From Calamus simplicifolius (lineage: Eukaryota > Streptophyta > Magnoliopsida > Arecales > Arecaceae), in the NCBI GenBank assembly GCA_900491605.1, contig UESW01004421.1, forward strand, positions 791,738 through 855,737: a DNA stretch of 64,000 nucleotides. The letters run 5' to 3'. The position numbers were made by a program, and so were the translations under genes. Below, in pieces: positions 1 to 11,844 of the stretch (positions are counted from its first letter, which is position 1; each line of letters opens with the position of its first letter). The notes beneath the pieces are model-generated. The model was not told the origin of the DNA. It did not search any database and worked only from the letters and a program-made list of their open reading frames with translations.

Positions 1-1480
1 GTTATGCCTCAAATATCGGTAGGTGTGTGGACATGCATAAGCTCAAGTTGTTCGGCATGAAGAGTCACGACTGCCATGTTTTCATGCAATGGTTATTGCC
101 TATAGCTTTTTCGTGAGTTGCTTCCGCAACATGTCTGGAAGGCATTGACAGAGCTCAACTTGTTCTTCAAGGAGTTATCTGCCTCTGTCATTACTTCTGT
201 ATCCATGGCAAGGCTTGAGGAGGAAATTCCATTATTTTATGCAAGCTGGAGCGAATATTTTCTCCTAGTTTTTTGACTCATGGAGCATTTACCGGTTCAC
301 TTGCCATACAAAGCGAGCATAGCTGGTCCCGTGCAGTATCGCTGGATGTATCCTTTCGAGAGGTAAATATAACATCATTAAGACATGTTGACATTTCAAA
401 TATTATTTCATTGCGAGAAAATTGGTTAATTTTTGTCTCAACTTTACATATAGGTACCTTAAGAAGCTAACAAATAAGTGCGTAATAAGGCAAGGTTGAA
501 GGTTCTATATGCAATGCACACTTGGTCGAAGAAGTTTCAGCTTTTGCCTCGCATTACTTTGAGGGTCACGTCCACACGAGGAGCCGAAATCTTGGTCATA
601 ACGATGACGCATGTGTGGACGAAGGAGAACCTAATGACGGTAGAATATTAATTTTTAAAGGTATCAGCCGTTCATTTGGGGGTAGAAGTCAAGAAATCTT
701 AGCAATATGGAGTAAGTATAATGCAGCACATTATTACATCCTAATGAACTGTTATATTGAGTAAGTGTATACTTCAATGCTTAATTGGAACTTCTAATTT
801 AAATTACAATATACCATAATATTTAATTGCTAACATAAGTTTTAATCCTTATCATCCCATAAGGATGTATTGTGATAGACAACGATAGATGAATCCCGAC
901 ATCAGTCAAGTTACAATTGGGCAGAAGTTAGAAACGGAGTTTGCTTACTAGTTTATGAATTTGTGAGTAGTATCACTCAATCAATTTCAATAATGACTTT
1001 TATTTTTCGAATTGGTTGTGAACAGCTTATTAATTTATAGGTAAACGGTCCATGGTTCATAACCGATAATATTTTCATTAAATGTCTATCGCAATGGCCA
1101 TTGAAGACCATAACAACCTCTACTGGCTATTTTGTTAATGGGTACAAATTTCAGATTGAACGATTAGCAGCTTCAAGAGGCACGCAGAACTGGGGCGTGT
1201 GTGTTAAGGAGAAAGTATTGGAAAAAATATGCAGGATTATTATGGAAAGTTAGTAGAGGTGGTTGAAGTTGAATATCCCGGTTGGCCTATGAAATGAACC
1301 GTATTGTTTCGTTGTGATTGGTTCGATCCGATAATTCCTGTGGGAAAAAGGGTTTATAACGACTACAATTTGGTTGAAGTGAACAATCGACGAAGATTGC
1401 AGAAATGAACCATTCATCCTTGCATCCCAAGCTCAACAAGTGTTTACTGCGGATATCCAAGTTTGCGCAACGACAAGTGA
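1..1480 (+). pseudogene. CACTA TnpD transposase, C-terminal part (DUF4218/DUF4216), decayed
   Basis: Reading across frames gives a degraded C-terminal half of the CACTA TnpD transposase. Positions 1-770 match the DUF4218 region, with recognisable pieces such as LFGMKSHDCHVFMQ, ASHYFEGHVHTRSRN and YNAAHYYILMNC. Positions 1190-1450 match DUF4216, with WGVCVKEK, VEYPGWP and FILASQAQQV. The pieces lie in different frames and contain stops, so no functional protein is made. Gaps near 770-880 and 970-1040 look like intron positions. In intact elements this protein binds the element ends and catalyses excision; that role is family knowledge, not visible here. Confidence 0.8.
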
Positions 1481-1876
1481 GATTGGTGGGCTGTTTCTAA
1501 AATCGCCCCACGTTCAACAATCGTATTAGAGGGAGAGTTCATCAAGTCAATCAGCCGAGTGCCCTGCATTTCAAGAGGATGAGATGGAAATGCATGCAAT
1601 TAAGGATGACACAAGGGCTCCTGAAACATCACTTAGAGATCCAAATGGTGACGTCCAAGAAATTGCAGATGCAAATGTTCGTTTCCTTCCGATGATAATG
1701 AAACTGAATCGCAGTCCGATACGGCATCGGATGTTAAACCAACAACATTTCACGAAACAAATGACACCAATTAAACAGAGGTTTTTTTAAATTCAACTTT
1801 ATTTTATAAGTGTTAAATTTTTACATAGTCAATCATTAATCGTAATTTAATTGCATGAATCTTTAGTATTTTCAGT

Positions 1877-3405
1877 ATGACGGGTAGAGGTAGATCTACC
1901 GACGACATACGGAGTGAGCAGGGATGTAGCCCTGCTGCATCAGATCACATGAGCTTTGGAGATGGAGAGTTCGGATCTCCATACATCGCACAGCCTTCGA
2001 CCTCTCCAGCAGTCAGCGGTGATCCTGCATTGGTATTACCATCCAGCCGATCGGCACATACCTCCGAGAGTTCTTCCACCATCGGCCGCACCATACTTCG
2101 ACTGGATGCTCATGGGCTGTAAGTATATACTAATTAAAAATATATGTTTATATTTTTAAGTCAATTACTTATAAACATGCATTTTTTAATAGATTTATTG
2201 AGCAGCATCATGTATCGAGCCACATCAGCTCTGTATTTCAGAGGCATACGGATCCCAGTGGCTACGATTGGCGCCACGTATAGCCACTGGGATTTGCAGA
2301 GTTTTATTTTTCTAAGTTTCAGGTAAACTTATTAAATACAATTTATCACTGATATTAAATTTCTTAATCTTAATAAATTCTGAAACTAACTGTTTATTTT
2401 AATGCAGAAAAAGTTTACGTGGGACCCTGCCAGCCATGATGCCATTAGGGCAGCATGGGATGCTCTTACGGGACACCGATACTCCGACATACTTCATCGT
2501 TGGAGGTCATCGGGTCAGCATCCTGTGCATGTACCAGAGGGTATTTGGCACGAGTGGCAGCAGGCCTGGCAGTCCGATGGCTGGCGCAGGAGGTCCACAT
2601 CAGCCAGCACGAACCGCCGATCCGAGAGGGGCGGTCCTGGCACGAGTCTCTCCCGCCACACTTCGGGCTTCATTTCGATTTAGGAGCACAGACGCCGTAT
2701 GGTAAGAAAACATAAATAATTTAATTACTAATTTAGTTATTTACAATATTTACATTAATATCAATTTTTTTATTATAGTCTGAGCAGGAGGGCGGAGATC
2801 CTGGTGAGTTTCGTCTATTCAAGGCGACACACACCAGGAGGGACGGTTCCTGGGTCGATACACGATCACGGGAGGTTGCGGTAAGAAATTAGCTTAATGT
2901 ATTATCTGTTTAATTTCTAAAATTTTATTTAGAGAAATTTATTGATTCATTTATTATTGATTTTATAATTCAAAGATACGAGTCGAGGAGCTTCGCTTCC
3001 AGGCATCGCAGGTCGACTCCACTGATGGGAAGACGCCTATCGAACTCTCAGCAGAGGAGAGTCGATGTGTGTTTTTAGAGGCTGTTGGTGCCCAGCCGCG
3101 AGACCGTAGGGTTATGGTCTGGGCACTAGAGCTTCTACATATTTCTCTATCAGGCCTCCAGCTCGCGATATTCTGGCGATATTCCTGCCGAGCATTTAGA
3201 CGACATTCGGAGATCTATTACGGAGGAGGTTCGGCAGGACGTTCGTCAGGAGGTTCGGCAGGAGGTTGAGCACGAGTTCGAGCAGCATATGCGAGGCCAT
3301 CAGCAGGAGCTTGCAGACGTGCGAGATCAGATGCGTCAGTTGCAAGATATGGTTAGCCGTATGTCGCAGGGTCTACAGCCTCCACGTGATCGCTCGGATT
3401 CTTGA
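1877..3405 (+). pseudogene. Plant transposase, Ptta/En/Spm family (second CACTA gene)
   Basis: A spliced plus-strand gene can be read through five exons: about 1877-2120, 2193-2321, 2406-2701, 2779-2880 and 2977-3405. They are joined by GTAAGT- or GTAAA-type donors and AG acceptors. Characteristic pieces are YDWRHV in exon 2, FTWDPASHDAIRAAWDAL and WHEWQQAWQSDGWRRRS in exon 3, FRLFKATHTRRDGSWVD in exon 4 and ELSAEESRCVFLEAVG in exon 5. The C-terminus is a charged helix (EEVRQDVRQEVRQEVE) ending at TGA 3403-3405. An in-frame TAG just before the EHRRRM end of exon 3, together with other shifts, makes it a pseudogene. The family is the second (TnpA-like) gene of CACTA elements. Confidence 0.8.
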
Positions 3406-3589
3406 TGTATTTTTTTTACTTTTTATATTTTGTACATGAAAACTTTAAAACTTTAATATATTAATTATTTTTGAAAATTGAATGATTATTGTTTGGATCA
3501 ATATGAGTGAAGAATATTTCAATCAATATTTAAATGTAACAAAATTGTATTAACCATTTTAATTTTTAATATTTTATTTTTTTAAAAAA

Positions 3590-4245
3590 AATTAATTAGC
3601 GACGCATTAGCGAATGAAATTGCATCGCTAATATTTTTAAAATATTATGACGCAATGACCTGGCGTCGCAATATTTTTTAAAAAATTAATTAGCAACGCA
3701 TTAGCAACTAAAATTGCATCGCTAATATATCTAAAATATATTATTATTAAATATTGCGATGCAATGACCTGGCATCGCAATATTTTAAAAAAAATTAATT
3801 AGCAACACATTAGCGACTCAAATTGTGTTGCTAATATATCTAAAATATTATTATTAAATATTGCGACGTAATGACCTGGCGTCGCAATATTTTAAAAAAA
3901 ATTTAATTAGTGACGTATTAGCGACCCAAATTGCGTCGCTATTATATCTAAAATATTATTATTAAATATTACGACACAACTAAATGCGTTGCAATATTGC
4001 GATACAATTAAATGCGTCGTAATATTTAATAATAATATTAAATATTAAAAATTAGTTTTAAAATTAGCGACGCATTTAGGATGCATCGTAATATTGTGAT
4101 GCATTGGTGCGTCGCAGAGAGTCGCTATGAAGCGACGTAATTGCGATAAATTGAGATTGCGACGATCATCTGAGCGACGTCGTCATTGTGTCGCTATTGC
4201 ATTGCAATAGCATATTTAGCGACGCATTTGGGCGTCGCAATATTT
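3590..4245 (+). repeat. CACTA subterminal repeat block
   Basis: About four tandem units of 90-112 bp begin near 3590, 3680, 3790 and 3900. Each has an AATTAATTAGCGACGCATTAG-type start and a GCGACGCAATGACCTGGCGTCGC-type core. GCGACGCA and its complement TGCGTCGC alternate on both strands, so each unit can fold on itself. In CACTA elements such short repeats near the ends are the transposase binding sites. CpG decay is visible as GCGACGCA changed to GCAACACA or GTGACGTA between units. Confidence 0.8.
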
Positions 4246-4261
4246 TTGTTCTCTTGTAGTG
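4246..4261 (+). repeat. Right terminal inverted repeat of the CACTA element
   Basis: TTGTTCTCTTGTAGTG ends the element; the complement reads CACTACAAGAGAACAA. The LINE reading frame on the minus strand is lost exactly at this point, which fixes the boundary. Confidence 0.85.
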
Positions 4262-7200
4262 AGAGCTGCTGCCAAATTTGGGCTGCCCGAGAATATGTAA
4301 TAATGGTGTGCTCACCCGTCTCATCCTGAGAATCGCATATCGGACAGTGCGGTCTGATGGAGAGACCACGGTCAGCCAGTAGAGAGCAAGTAGGGAGGCG
4401 GTCCCACATCATCTTCCACAAGAAGAGTTGAATCCTGGGATGGATAGGCAACCTCCATATCCATGCCACATCATCCAAACCCAAGGGCTGTTGACCAATG
4501 TGGTCAACAATATCTCTAGTAGGGGCATGAGAAAGGCAGGATCGACGCCATAATCGGGTGTCAGACCCAGCAGTGGGAACCAGAGGAATGGCAAGGATCC
4601 TGTGAGCTAGCTTAGGCCCAAAAAGCCGGGACACAGTAGGGACATGCCAAGCCGAAGAATCCTGACAAGTCAATGCAGAGATAGGTATAGAGGGCCCAAT
4701 ATCAAAGCTAAGAAAAGTCGGCCAGCGAGATAGAGAAGATCCGCTATCCAAGTATCATGAGTGACATCAATCGATCTCCTATCCCCAATCATCCAATGGA
4801 TATCAGTCATGATAGTAGGGGCAAAATGGTAAATTGCTCTCCATAAGAAGGAACAACGATGAGGAGGGCGTAAGACCGAGTCGGGAGTCCAATCACCATA
4901 TCTGCCATGCATGATAGTACTCCATAAGCAGTGTGGATCCAATAAAAATCTTGAGGCATGCCTAGCCAAAAGAGACTCTCTGCGAACTGCCAAAGACTGA
5001 ATCTCCAAACCACCTTCACGAATGGGCAAGCACACCATATCCCAGGACAGCAGGTGAATACCATGACCTCCCTGAGACGACGCCCATAGAAAATCGCAGA
5101 AACATTGCTCAATCCAGCGAAGATAGATGGTCAGAATCAGGGCATTAGACAATAAGTAAAAGGGAAGAGATGTAAGAATGGATCGAAGTAAAGTAACACG
5201 CCCCATCATAGAAAGGCTAGAAACCTGCCACCGATCCAATCTATCAGTAATCCGGTGATCCAAGTAACCAAAATCCTACTGACAGGGACGACGTCCCGTA
5301 ATGGGGATCCCAAGGTAGGAGAGGCGATCAGAAATCGTCGAAATCCCAAACATCTGGGAGATGGCAGCACGACAATGAAGAGAGGTCGACGAGCTACAGC
5401 ACAATACAGATTTCTGCAAATTGATCAGCTACCCAGAGGTCTGACAGTAAGATTGAAAGATAGCGGAGCAGATAGAGGCATTCTGGACAGTTGCAGGGCT
5501 GAGCAAAATACAGTCATCTGCAAAGAGAAGGTGAGAGAGAGGAGGCCCATTGGGTCCATGCATATAAGGCTGTAACCGAGAGACCCAACTGCCTGAGCAA
5601 GAGCACGAGAGAGATCGTCAGCACAAAGGATAAACATAAATGGGGATAGAGGGCACTCCTGGCGCAGACCCATAGCAGACGGGAAAAATTCGGTCGGACT
5701 GCCATTAATAAGAAGAGAAAAAGTGGGCCACTGGACACATGCCATAATCCAATCAATAAATTGATCAGCAAATCCAAACTCTCAAAGCGTTTGACGAAGA
5801 AATATCCAACTAATCTGATCGTAGGCTCTCTCCATGTCCAGCTTGACTGCCATAAGTCTCTATCTAGCAGGTGCACGCTGAAGGTCATACATAAACTCCT
5901 GAGCAATAAGGGCGTTATCCGATATGCTGCGACCACGGATGAAAGCCCCTTGTTCAGGAGATATCAAGCGAGGAATGATCCCCTGCATCCGAGAAACCAA
6001 TAAGCGAGCACAAACCTTATATAGGGTGGTACACAGACTAATAGGCCGATAATGCTGAGGCAGCAAGGCATCTGAGCGCTTAGGGATAAGGGCAATAAAA
6101 GTGCGCTGCCAATTCCGAGGATGGATGTAGAAGAAAAGACAAACTGGACGGTCGAAATAACATCCTGGCCCACAATGTCCCAGTAGTGACGAAAAAAGAA
6201 AGGCGGGAAACCATCAGGTCCAGGCGCCTTATCAAGCCCCAGCACCCAGACAGCAGAGCGAATCTCCTCCACAGTGACCCCCTGAATAAGCAAAGCATTG
6301 TCGGCATCAGTAACCCTAGTAGACTGAGCAACAGGGATAAGGGGAGAGCCTCCTACAACCCGCTCTGACCACCGAGAGTGGAAAAATCGACAGAGCTGCT
6401 CCCGAATAGCATCATCATCCTCAAAGATATTTCCCTCCTCATCACTGATACACTGGATCCAGTTAGCAGCACATCGAGCCAAGGTAGCCTGATGAAAGAA
6501 CCTGGTATTGCGGTCACCCTGCTGAAGCCACTGGACCCGGGAGCGCTGACACCAGAATATCTCCTGATGACTGAGCAAGGTGTGGTGTAAAGCCAACCTC
6601 TGCCTAAGAGTCTGAATATCAATCTCAGAAAGGCCACTATCCCTATCCTCTTTAGCCTAAAGAAAGGCAATATCATCTTCCACAGTTTTCACCTGCTGCA
6701 GAATATCACCCACCTTCGTTATGTGCCACCTCAAAAGCCTGCGCTTCACAAGTTCAAGGCGACGAGATAGATGGTAGGTGGAGCTCCCTCTGACCGGCAT
6801 ACACCAAACCTGACGAATCAAATACCAAGCAGAGGAATAGTGTGTCCAAAACTGCTCAAATCGGAATGGTCCCCGAGTCAAAGAGGTCGGTTCAGTAGAG
6901 ATAAGCAAAGGGCAGTGGTCCGAAGCAATCCTCGAGAGATGAGTAATAGTAGCACGTGAAAAATAACGTATCCATTCCGAGGAAGCCATAGCCCGATCCA
7001 ATCGTTCCCATATACGAGTAGTGCCCTGGCGATTATTGCACCAAGTAAACTGCGATCCCGAAAAACTCAAGTCAAAAAGACTAGCAGCGGAGATGAAAGA
7101 ATGAAACTTAGTAGAGTTCAGGGTATCCACAAATCGATGACCCCCTCGCTTCTCTGAAGCGTTGATAATACAATTAAAGTCACCATCAATGAAAGTGGGA

Positions 7201-7275
7201 AGATTCTGATCCAAGAGATTAAGAATCTCAGACCAGAGGCATCGACGCTCCCGATAATTCGTCGCTGTTAATTGT
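4262..7275 (-). pseudogene. LINE ORF2: endonuclease, reverse transcriptase, zf-RVT, frameshifted
   Basis: Domains in reading order on the minus strand are as follows. The endonuclease C-terminal half (about 7270-6880) has IDGDFNCI, WERLDRA and IASDHCPLLI. The linker (6596-6380) has QRSRVQWLQQGDRNTRFFH. The reverse transcriptase (about 6330-5430) has LGLDKAPGPDGFPP, PEQGAFIRGRSISDN, RQECPLSPF and the catalytic FADD (about 5517-5528). The FADD box is in a different frame from the preceding block, so a shift lies between them. The post-RT part is at 5263-4670 (SMMGRVTLLRSILTSLP). The zf-RVT motif (about 4560-4262) has WKMMWDRLPTC and HCPICDSQDETGEHT. At least three frame changes occur. Confidence 0.85.
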
Positions 7276-7290
7276 GATGACATATGAATA
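4262..7290 (-). mobile_element. LINE (L1-type non-LTR retrotransposon), 5'-truncated and interrupted by CACTA
   Basis: Minus-strand homology to plant L1-type ORF2 runs from the middle of the endonuclease (about 7270) through reverse transcriptase to the C-terminal zinc-binding zf-RVT region, where the CACTA end cuts it at 4262. The first half of the endonuclease is missing, as expected from 5' truncation during target-primed reverse transcription. The 3' end and poly-A tail should lie beyond the CACTA element, outside the window. Frameshifts and stops show that it is inactive. Confidence 0.88.
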
Positions 7291-7821
7291 TTTTTCCATG
7301 CCATTCCCATTCGTCCTCTTCTTTCCCTTTTTATTTATAATAAAGATGTATTTTTATATAAAAATTTTATGATTTATTCGTAGTTAGATAATGAGTTTGG
7401 ATTTTTATACTCGGTGGTTATGGATAAGAAGTGTTGTGCATAACGAGGGAGAAAAAGGTTTTTTTTTTCTTGAGTTTAGATTTTAAAAATAAATAAAAAC
7501 CTAGTTTTGTTTAAGCGCATGATGTTGTTATCAGTAATATTTGCGCTCGCAATTGAACCATAAAATGTTTCTAATTAACGAAATGAAATTTCGATTTTTT
7601 TTTAATGTATTCGATTGGACTCTATTCAAGCTTTCCTTATAAAGAATTTAGGCTACAATTGGGGCTATATGGGAGGATTAATAGATATTGGGTGCACAAG
7701 ATATTGTGGATCTTTCAGGTAGACTTCCTTCTGCTTTCCTTGAAGGCCAGTGGTACAATAAGGTTGATTGATTCAAAATTAAAAATATTCGGATCAGGTT
7801 CGCTGGGTGGTCTCTTGGACG
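7291..7821. other. AT-rich spacer next to the LINE
   Basis: No coding homology, repeat or RNA gene was recognised. The short open frames here are AT-rich and show no family signature. Confidence 0.5.
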
Positions 7822-8203
7822 TATGGTTTTAAAAATTGAACTGATCAATTGAACTGATTCAACTAAGAATTAATCACCAGTTTAATCTAATTTTATTATT
7901 AAAGTTACCTTTTATATGATCTAATCAAAATCAAAAAAATTTATTGGATCGATCGGATTATGAAGAGCTCGCTCAATTCTGATTTTTAAACTTTTAGTAT
8001 TGATAAATAAAATTAAGATTAATTTTTTTTAGATTTTTAATTTTTTAATTAGATTAATATTAATATTTTATTATTTTTTATTATTAAATTAAAATTAATT
8101 ATAATATCATTTGATTCGATCAAATCGGTTTATTCAGTTGAACCGATAGACCCATGATCTAAATATTAAGCCGATTTGTTGTTCGATTTGATTTTAAAAT
8201 ATT
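7822..8203. mobile_element. Small non-autonomous TIR element, copy 1
   Basis: This ~382-bp AT-rich stretch begins TATGGTTTTAAAAATTG and ends ...TTTTAAAATATT, so its ends are near-inverted copies. It aligns along its length with 11065-11453, sharing blocks such as TTTTATTATTAAAGTT, TTTATATGAT and GATAAATAAAATTAA. It contains no coding sequence, as in a MITE. The flanking 9-mers (TCTTGGACG and GCTTAAACA) agree at only about half the positions, so any target duplication here has decayed. Confidence 0.65.
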
Positions 8204-9025
8204 GCTTAAACAAAATATTTGTCTTCAACTCTATTTGATTATCTTTAGTCACGATGTACTGGAGGTACAGTGAATCTAAGAGTGCACATAAACCTATTAG
8301 ATGATACAAACTTGCAAGAAACTAATTCGTACAGTGAAGGTAATACCATCATTATACCTGTTCAATTCTTTATTCTTTGCATATAGTTCTTGCCATTATG
8401 TCGTAAGCATAATTTGAAACACGGATGCTTTTTAAGTTCAACTCTATTTCAATGCTAATTTAAGCATTGTGAATTACATGAAAGATTGAGCCCAAGTTCG
8501 TGCGGATAGCGTTCATGCCAGAGTATGCCTAACAATTGACTTCAGATTGGGAAAACGAAAGGTAATTTAGAGTTCGTTTTGTAGCTGACTTGAATTGAAT
8601 TTTTTATTTTTAAAAATAAAAAATTTAACCTATAGTATGGAAAACATGTTTGGTATTCTAAAAATCTAAATGAATTTGAAAAATGTTAGAGCGATATTTT
8701 CTTCGGATTTATCTTAGACGTTTTCTAGATTTTATCCTTCCTTTCTCAAAATGCCCAAAACTCATGAATTCACCTTCTTCCTTCTTCCCAAGATCTTACT
8801 CCACACGGTTCGCTACTATCTTTCTTCGAAAAATAATTTTCAAAAATACTAACCAAACCTATTCTTTGATACTAAAAATCAAAAGAATATAATTCAAATT
8901 TTTGAATATAATTTATATTTTTGATAATAATTTTCTGTATTATCGAACTTCGCTTGATGCCTTTAAAGAGCATGCCATGCAACTTTTATTGAGAACTTGA
9001 TGTGATCTATTAAAGCCACTATTTT
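8204..9025. other. AT-rich spacer
   Basis: Nothing with coding homology or a clear repeat structure was seen. The 69-codon open frame at 8683-8892 is AT-biased and unlike any family I recognise. Confidence 0.45.
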
Positions 9026-9325
9026 ATGGGTTTTAGAGTCTTTCTCTTGATGTATGAATGGATGAGACCTGAATGTGGAATAGATTTGTACTGAATTGTT
9101 GCAAAGGGAAGAGGGAAAGGTAGAATTTAAGATCTTGTGGTTAAATATAGAGAGGGAAGTCAGTTTGATGGGAAATGGGTTCTAGAGTCTTTATCTTGAT
9201 GTATGAATGGATGAGGCCAGAAAATGGAATAGGTTTGTACTGTATTGTTGCAAAGGGAACAGAGGGAAAGGAAGAACTTTAAGATTTTGTGGTTAAATAT
9301 ATATAGGGAAGCCACTTTGATTGGA
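9026..9325. repeat. 149-bp tandem duplication
   Basis: Two adjacent copies (9026-9174 and 9175 to about 9325) both begin ATGGGTT(T/C)TAGAGTCTTT. Both contain TTGATGTATGAATGGATGAG, ATTGTTGCAAAGGGAA and GTGGTTAAATATA. They differ by scattered substitutions and small indels. No coding content was recognised. Confidence 0.85.
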
Positions 9326-10940
9326 ATTAATCCAGAGTGTAGGAGTACGGATAGAAATGTTTTCTAAGGGTCTCTTATTAAGATCTTTGACGGATTTTGG
9401 ATCTTAACTTCTGAGAAGAGGCATTGAACTTCTGTCATTCTTCAGGTTAAATTAAATAGAACAGGGATAGTTTATCTTTCCTTTCTTACTGACATAACAA
9501 TAAATTAAAAAAACTTTTATTCAATAATTTCTCTAATTTCACTCTAAAAAGAATGTCAACCTATTTATTTTCGCGAAGGTTTTCAAGATATAGCAAATAA
9601 GTAGGATTTGCCAATCTCAAATAGAGTCAAATTAAAATTTACAAAACTTGGAGAATTGTTTGGCTTGCCTCTTTTTTTCATTAAATAAATAAATAAATCA
9701 AATAGACAAATTACAACTACTGATTTAACAACTATACTGTCACTCAATTCCTTGGAGTTGGATAATAAACTATACAAACTACAGTAAGTCCATGGCCAGA
9801 GAGAGTCGTCTATGACTCCTATTGTGCACATCATGCGTGTTTATAATTAAAACCTTATATAGCATGATTGCAAAACATTTTAGATAACGAAGAAATTAAA
9901 CAAGAAACCTCCCCAAAGTTTCCAAGAACAATTTTGGCTGTTTGTTTTCTCTGTCTGTTTGCTGGATGTCCTGTGAGTACTCCCTCTGGTCATCCATGGC
10001 ATTGCTTGAATGGACGCATCCAAACGTGCCTCCAACTCGGTTCTCCTCCATCGAGGCGTGTCCATCTAAGCGATCCAATCATGTACGGCAAGTTGATGGC
10101 GTTCATGGAGAAACGACGCCATCATCCACGGGATGAAAAATTTGACGTTCCGTGTGAAACGCTGATGCTCCTCTACCTAGGGCTGTGATTGGCACGCTTG
10201 GTGAGGGGTTGGAAAGGAGGAGACACCCTCGAATTTTCTTTTAGTTCTTAACGCAGTCAGCCTTTCTTTGACGGGATACTTCAATTTACATCCTCGTTGA
10301 TCGAGAACTTCTCAGCCTATGATTGCTGAGTTTTGACAATAAATACTCATCATCTTGTATATTTGATTAGCTCTTCTGAGGAGTGATGCCACCAATCCTT
10401 GCATGCCAGATAATATATATATAAAAAGAACATATGCGTGTTCTTGCGAGTTACACCGATTCTCTCTTGGAGTGCGCCAATTCTCTGTTATCACAGCGCG
10501 CAAAAACCTTTTTATTTGTATGGAGGACTCCTCCACAACATTATTTATTCATGATACTTCCATCACTTTTGGAACAAAAATTTAGTTGCTGTTTACAAAC
10601 GGCAGTTTGCAATTTTACATTGCATTAGTTGCTAATTAGATTCGATGGCAGACACATGTTGGTTGTCACTTCATTTCTATGAAAGGTATTTTTCTTAAGA
10701 AAATACAGGTGTCTCTTTTTGTTTGATTAGAGCTTTCAATGTTAGTCAATGAAAAGTATAAGGGCAAGATCTTTTCCATGAATCTCAAACCCGCTATGAA
10801 ACTGAGAAAGAGCACTTCATGTAGCTCAGCAATCAGAAAAAGGAGGAGTTTTTTCATCTTTATCCTTTGGTAATTTTAATTGGTTGTATAATTAAGAGAT
10901 AAATTTGAACTGGTTAGGTGGATGGCTAGGTTGCCAATAT
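9326..10940. other. Intergenic region without a recognised gene
   Basis: Several short overlapping open frames occur on both strands around 9868-10188. None has a recognisable domain, splice structure or conserved ending. A small lineage-specific gene cannot be excluded, but nothing in the sequence supports one. Confidence 0.4.
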
Positions 10941-10988
10941 TCTCTTTCTCTCTCTCTCTCTCTCTATATATATAGAGAGAGAGAGAGA
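10941..10988. repeat. Palindromic (CT)n-(TA)n-(GA)n microsatellite
   Basis: A run of TC dinucleotides passes through TATATATATA into a GA run. The tract is almost perfectly self-complementary and can form a hairpin or cruciform. Confidence 0.9.
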
Positions 10989-11064
10989 TTAGCGAATTAT
11001 TCTTATTCATTCAATCAAATTATCAGACTTTTCAAGATTACAGAGCCCCCATGATGGTCATTAC

Positions 11065-11453
11065 CATGGTTTGAAAATCAAACTGAACCAATCGATTGAA
11101 CCGGTTCAATCGAAACTTGGTCATCAGTTATCCAATTTTATTATTAAAGTTGACTTTTATATGATTCAATAAAAAAATAAATAAAAAATTTAATGTACCA
11201 GTCGAGTTTTAAAGAACCGATTCAACTTTAATTTTTAAACTTTTAATTTTGATAAATAAAATTAAAAGTAATTTTTTTAAAATTTTAATTTATTACTTAA
11301 ATTAATATTTATATTTTATTATTTATATATTATTAAACTAAAAATTAATTATGATATTATTCGGTTCGATTAAACCGATTTATTCTATCAAACTGATTGA
11401 TCAACTATTCAAATGTCAAGCGATTTGTTATCCCATCTAATTTTTAAAACATT
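11065..11453. mobile_element. Small non-autonomous TIR element, copy 2, with 9-bp target duplication
   Basis: This 389-bp element starts CATGGTTTGAAAAT and ends ATTTTTAAAACATT. The reverse complement of the end, AATGTTTTAAAAAT, aligns in register with the start. It is flanked on both sides by GGTCATTAC (11056-11064 and 11454-11462), a perfect 9-bp duplication. It shares its length and internal blocks with the copy at 7822-8203. GAACCGG-type motifs near the ends recur in the larger element at 16284-17506. A 9-bp duplication suggests Mutator-like mobilisation; with an 8-bp reading hAT is possible. Confidence 0.75.
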
Positions 11454-11844
11454 GGTCATTACTGTTCATTTATACATATTGATAGGCAGAAGCAGTGTCA
11501 TTCAATTATTTCGCTGCCGTGGAACAAAATTTCACGCCATGAATTGGTGATATAATTATTATTTTTATTTAAATGAAAAATGAGTAGGTGAGCAGTCGCT
11601 GCGGTACGACATAGCTGACAAACGGTATCTGTTATATTTGGGTAACTACAGACGGTGTAACGCTACATAGCTGGCGAAAAGGCTGGACGCGCAAAAGACG
11701 TTGCGTGGACGCGGAACCAGCTTTAATAATTCCCTTATATGCTTTAATAATAGAGGCCATCCCCCATATGCAATAAGAGTCCAAGACTCGAACGCATCCC
11801 TTCTTTCTTAGGCTTCGTCGGTCCCCTTTCTTTGTTTTATTTTA

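Larger units (their letters stand above)
1..4261 (+). mobile_element. CACTA (En/Spm) DNA transposon, right part
   Basis: The element runs off the left edge of the window and ends at 4261 with ...TCTTGTAGTG. Its reverse complement begins CACTACAAGAG, the hallmark CACTA terminus. Inside are two decayed plus-strand genes (TnpD-like at 1-1480, Ptta/En/Spm-like at 1877-3405) and a subterminal repeat block (3590-4245), which is the usual CACTA order. The element interrupts a LINE whose reading stops exactly at 4262. The 3-bp target duplication expected of CACTA would be AGA (4262-4264) on this side, but the left end is outside the window, so it cannot be checked. Stops and frameshifts in both genes make it non-autonomous. 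Confidence 0.9.

Noticed and set aside
9868..10188. 106-codon plus-strand frame with a hydrophobic N-terminal stretch
   Set aside because: No conserved domain, no splice or promoter context, and equally long frames overlap on the other strand.
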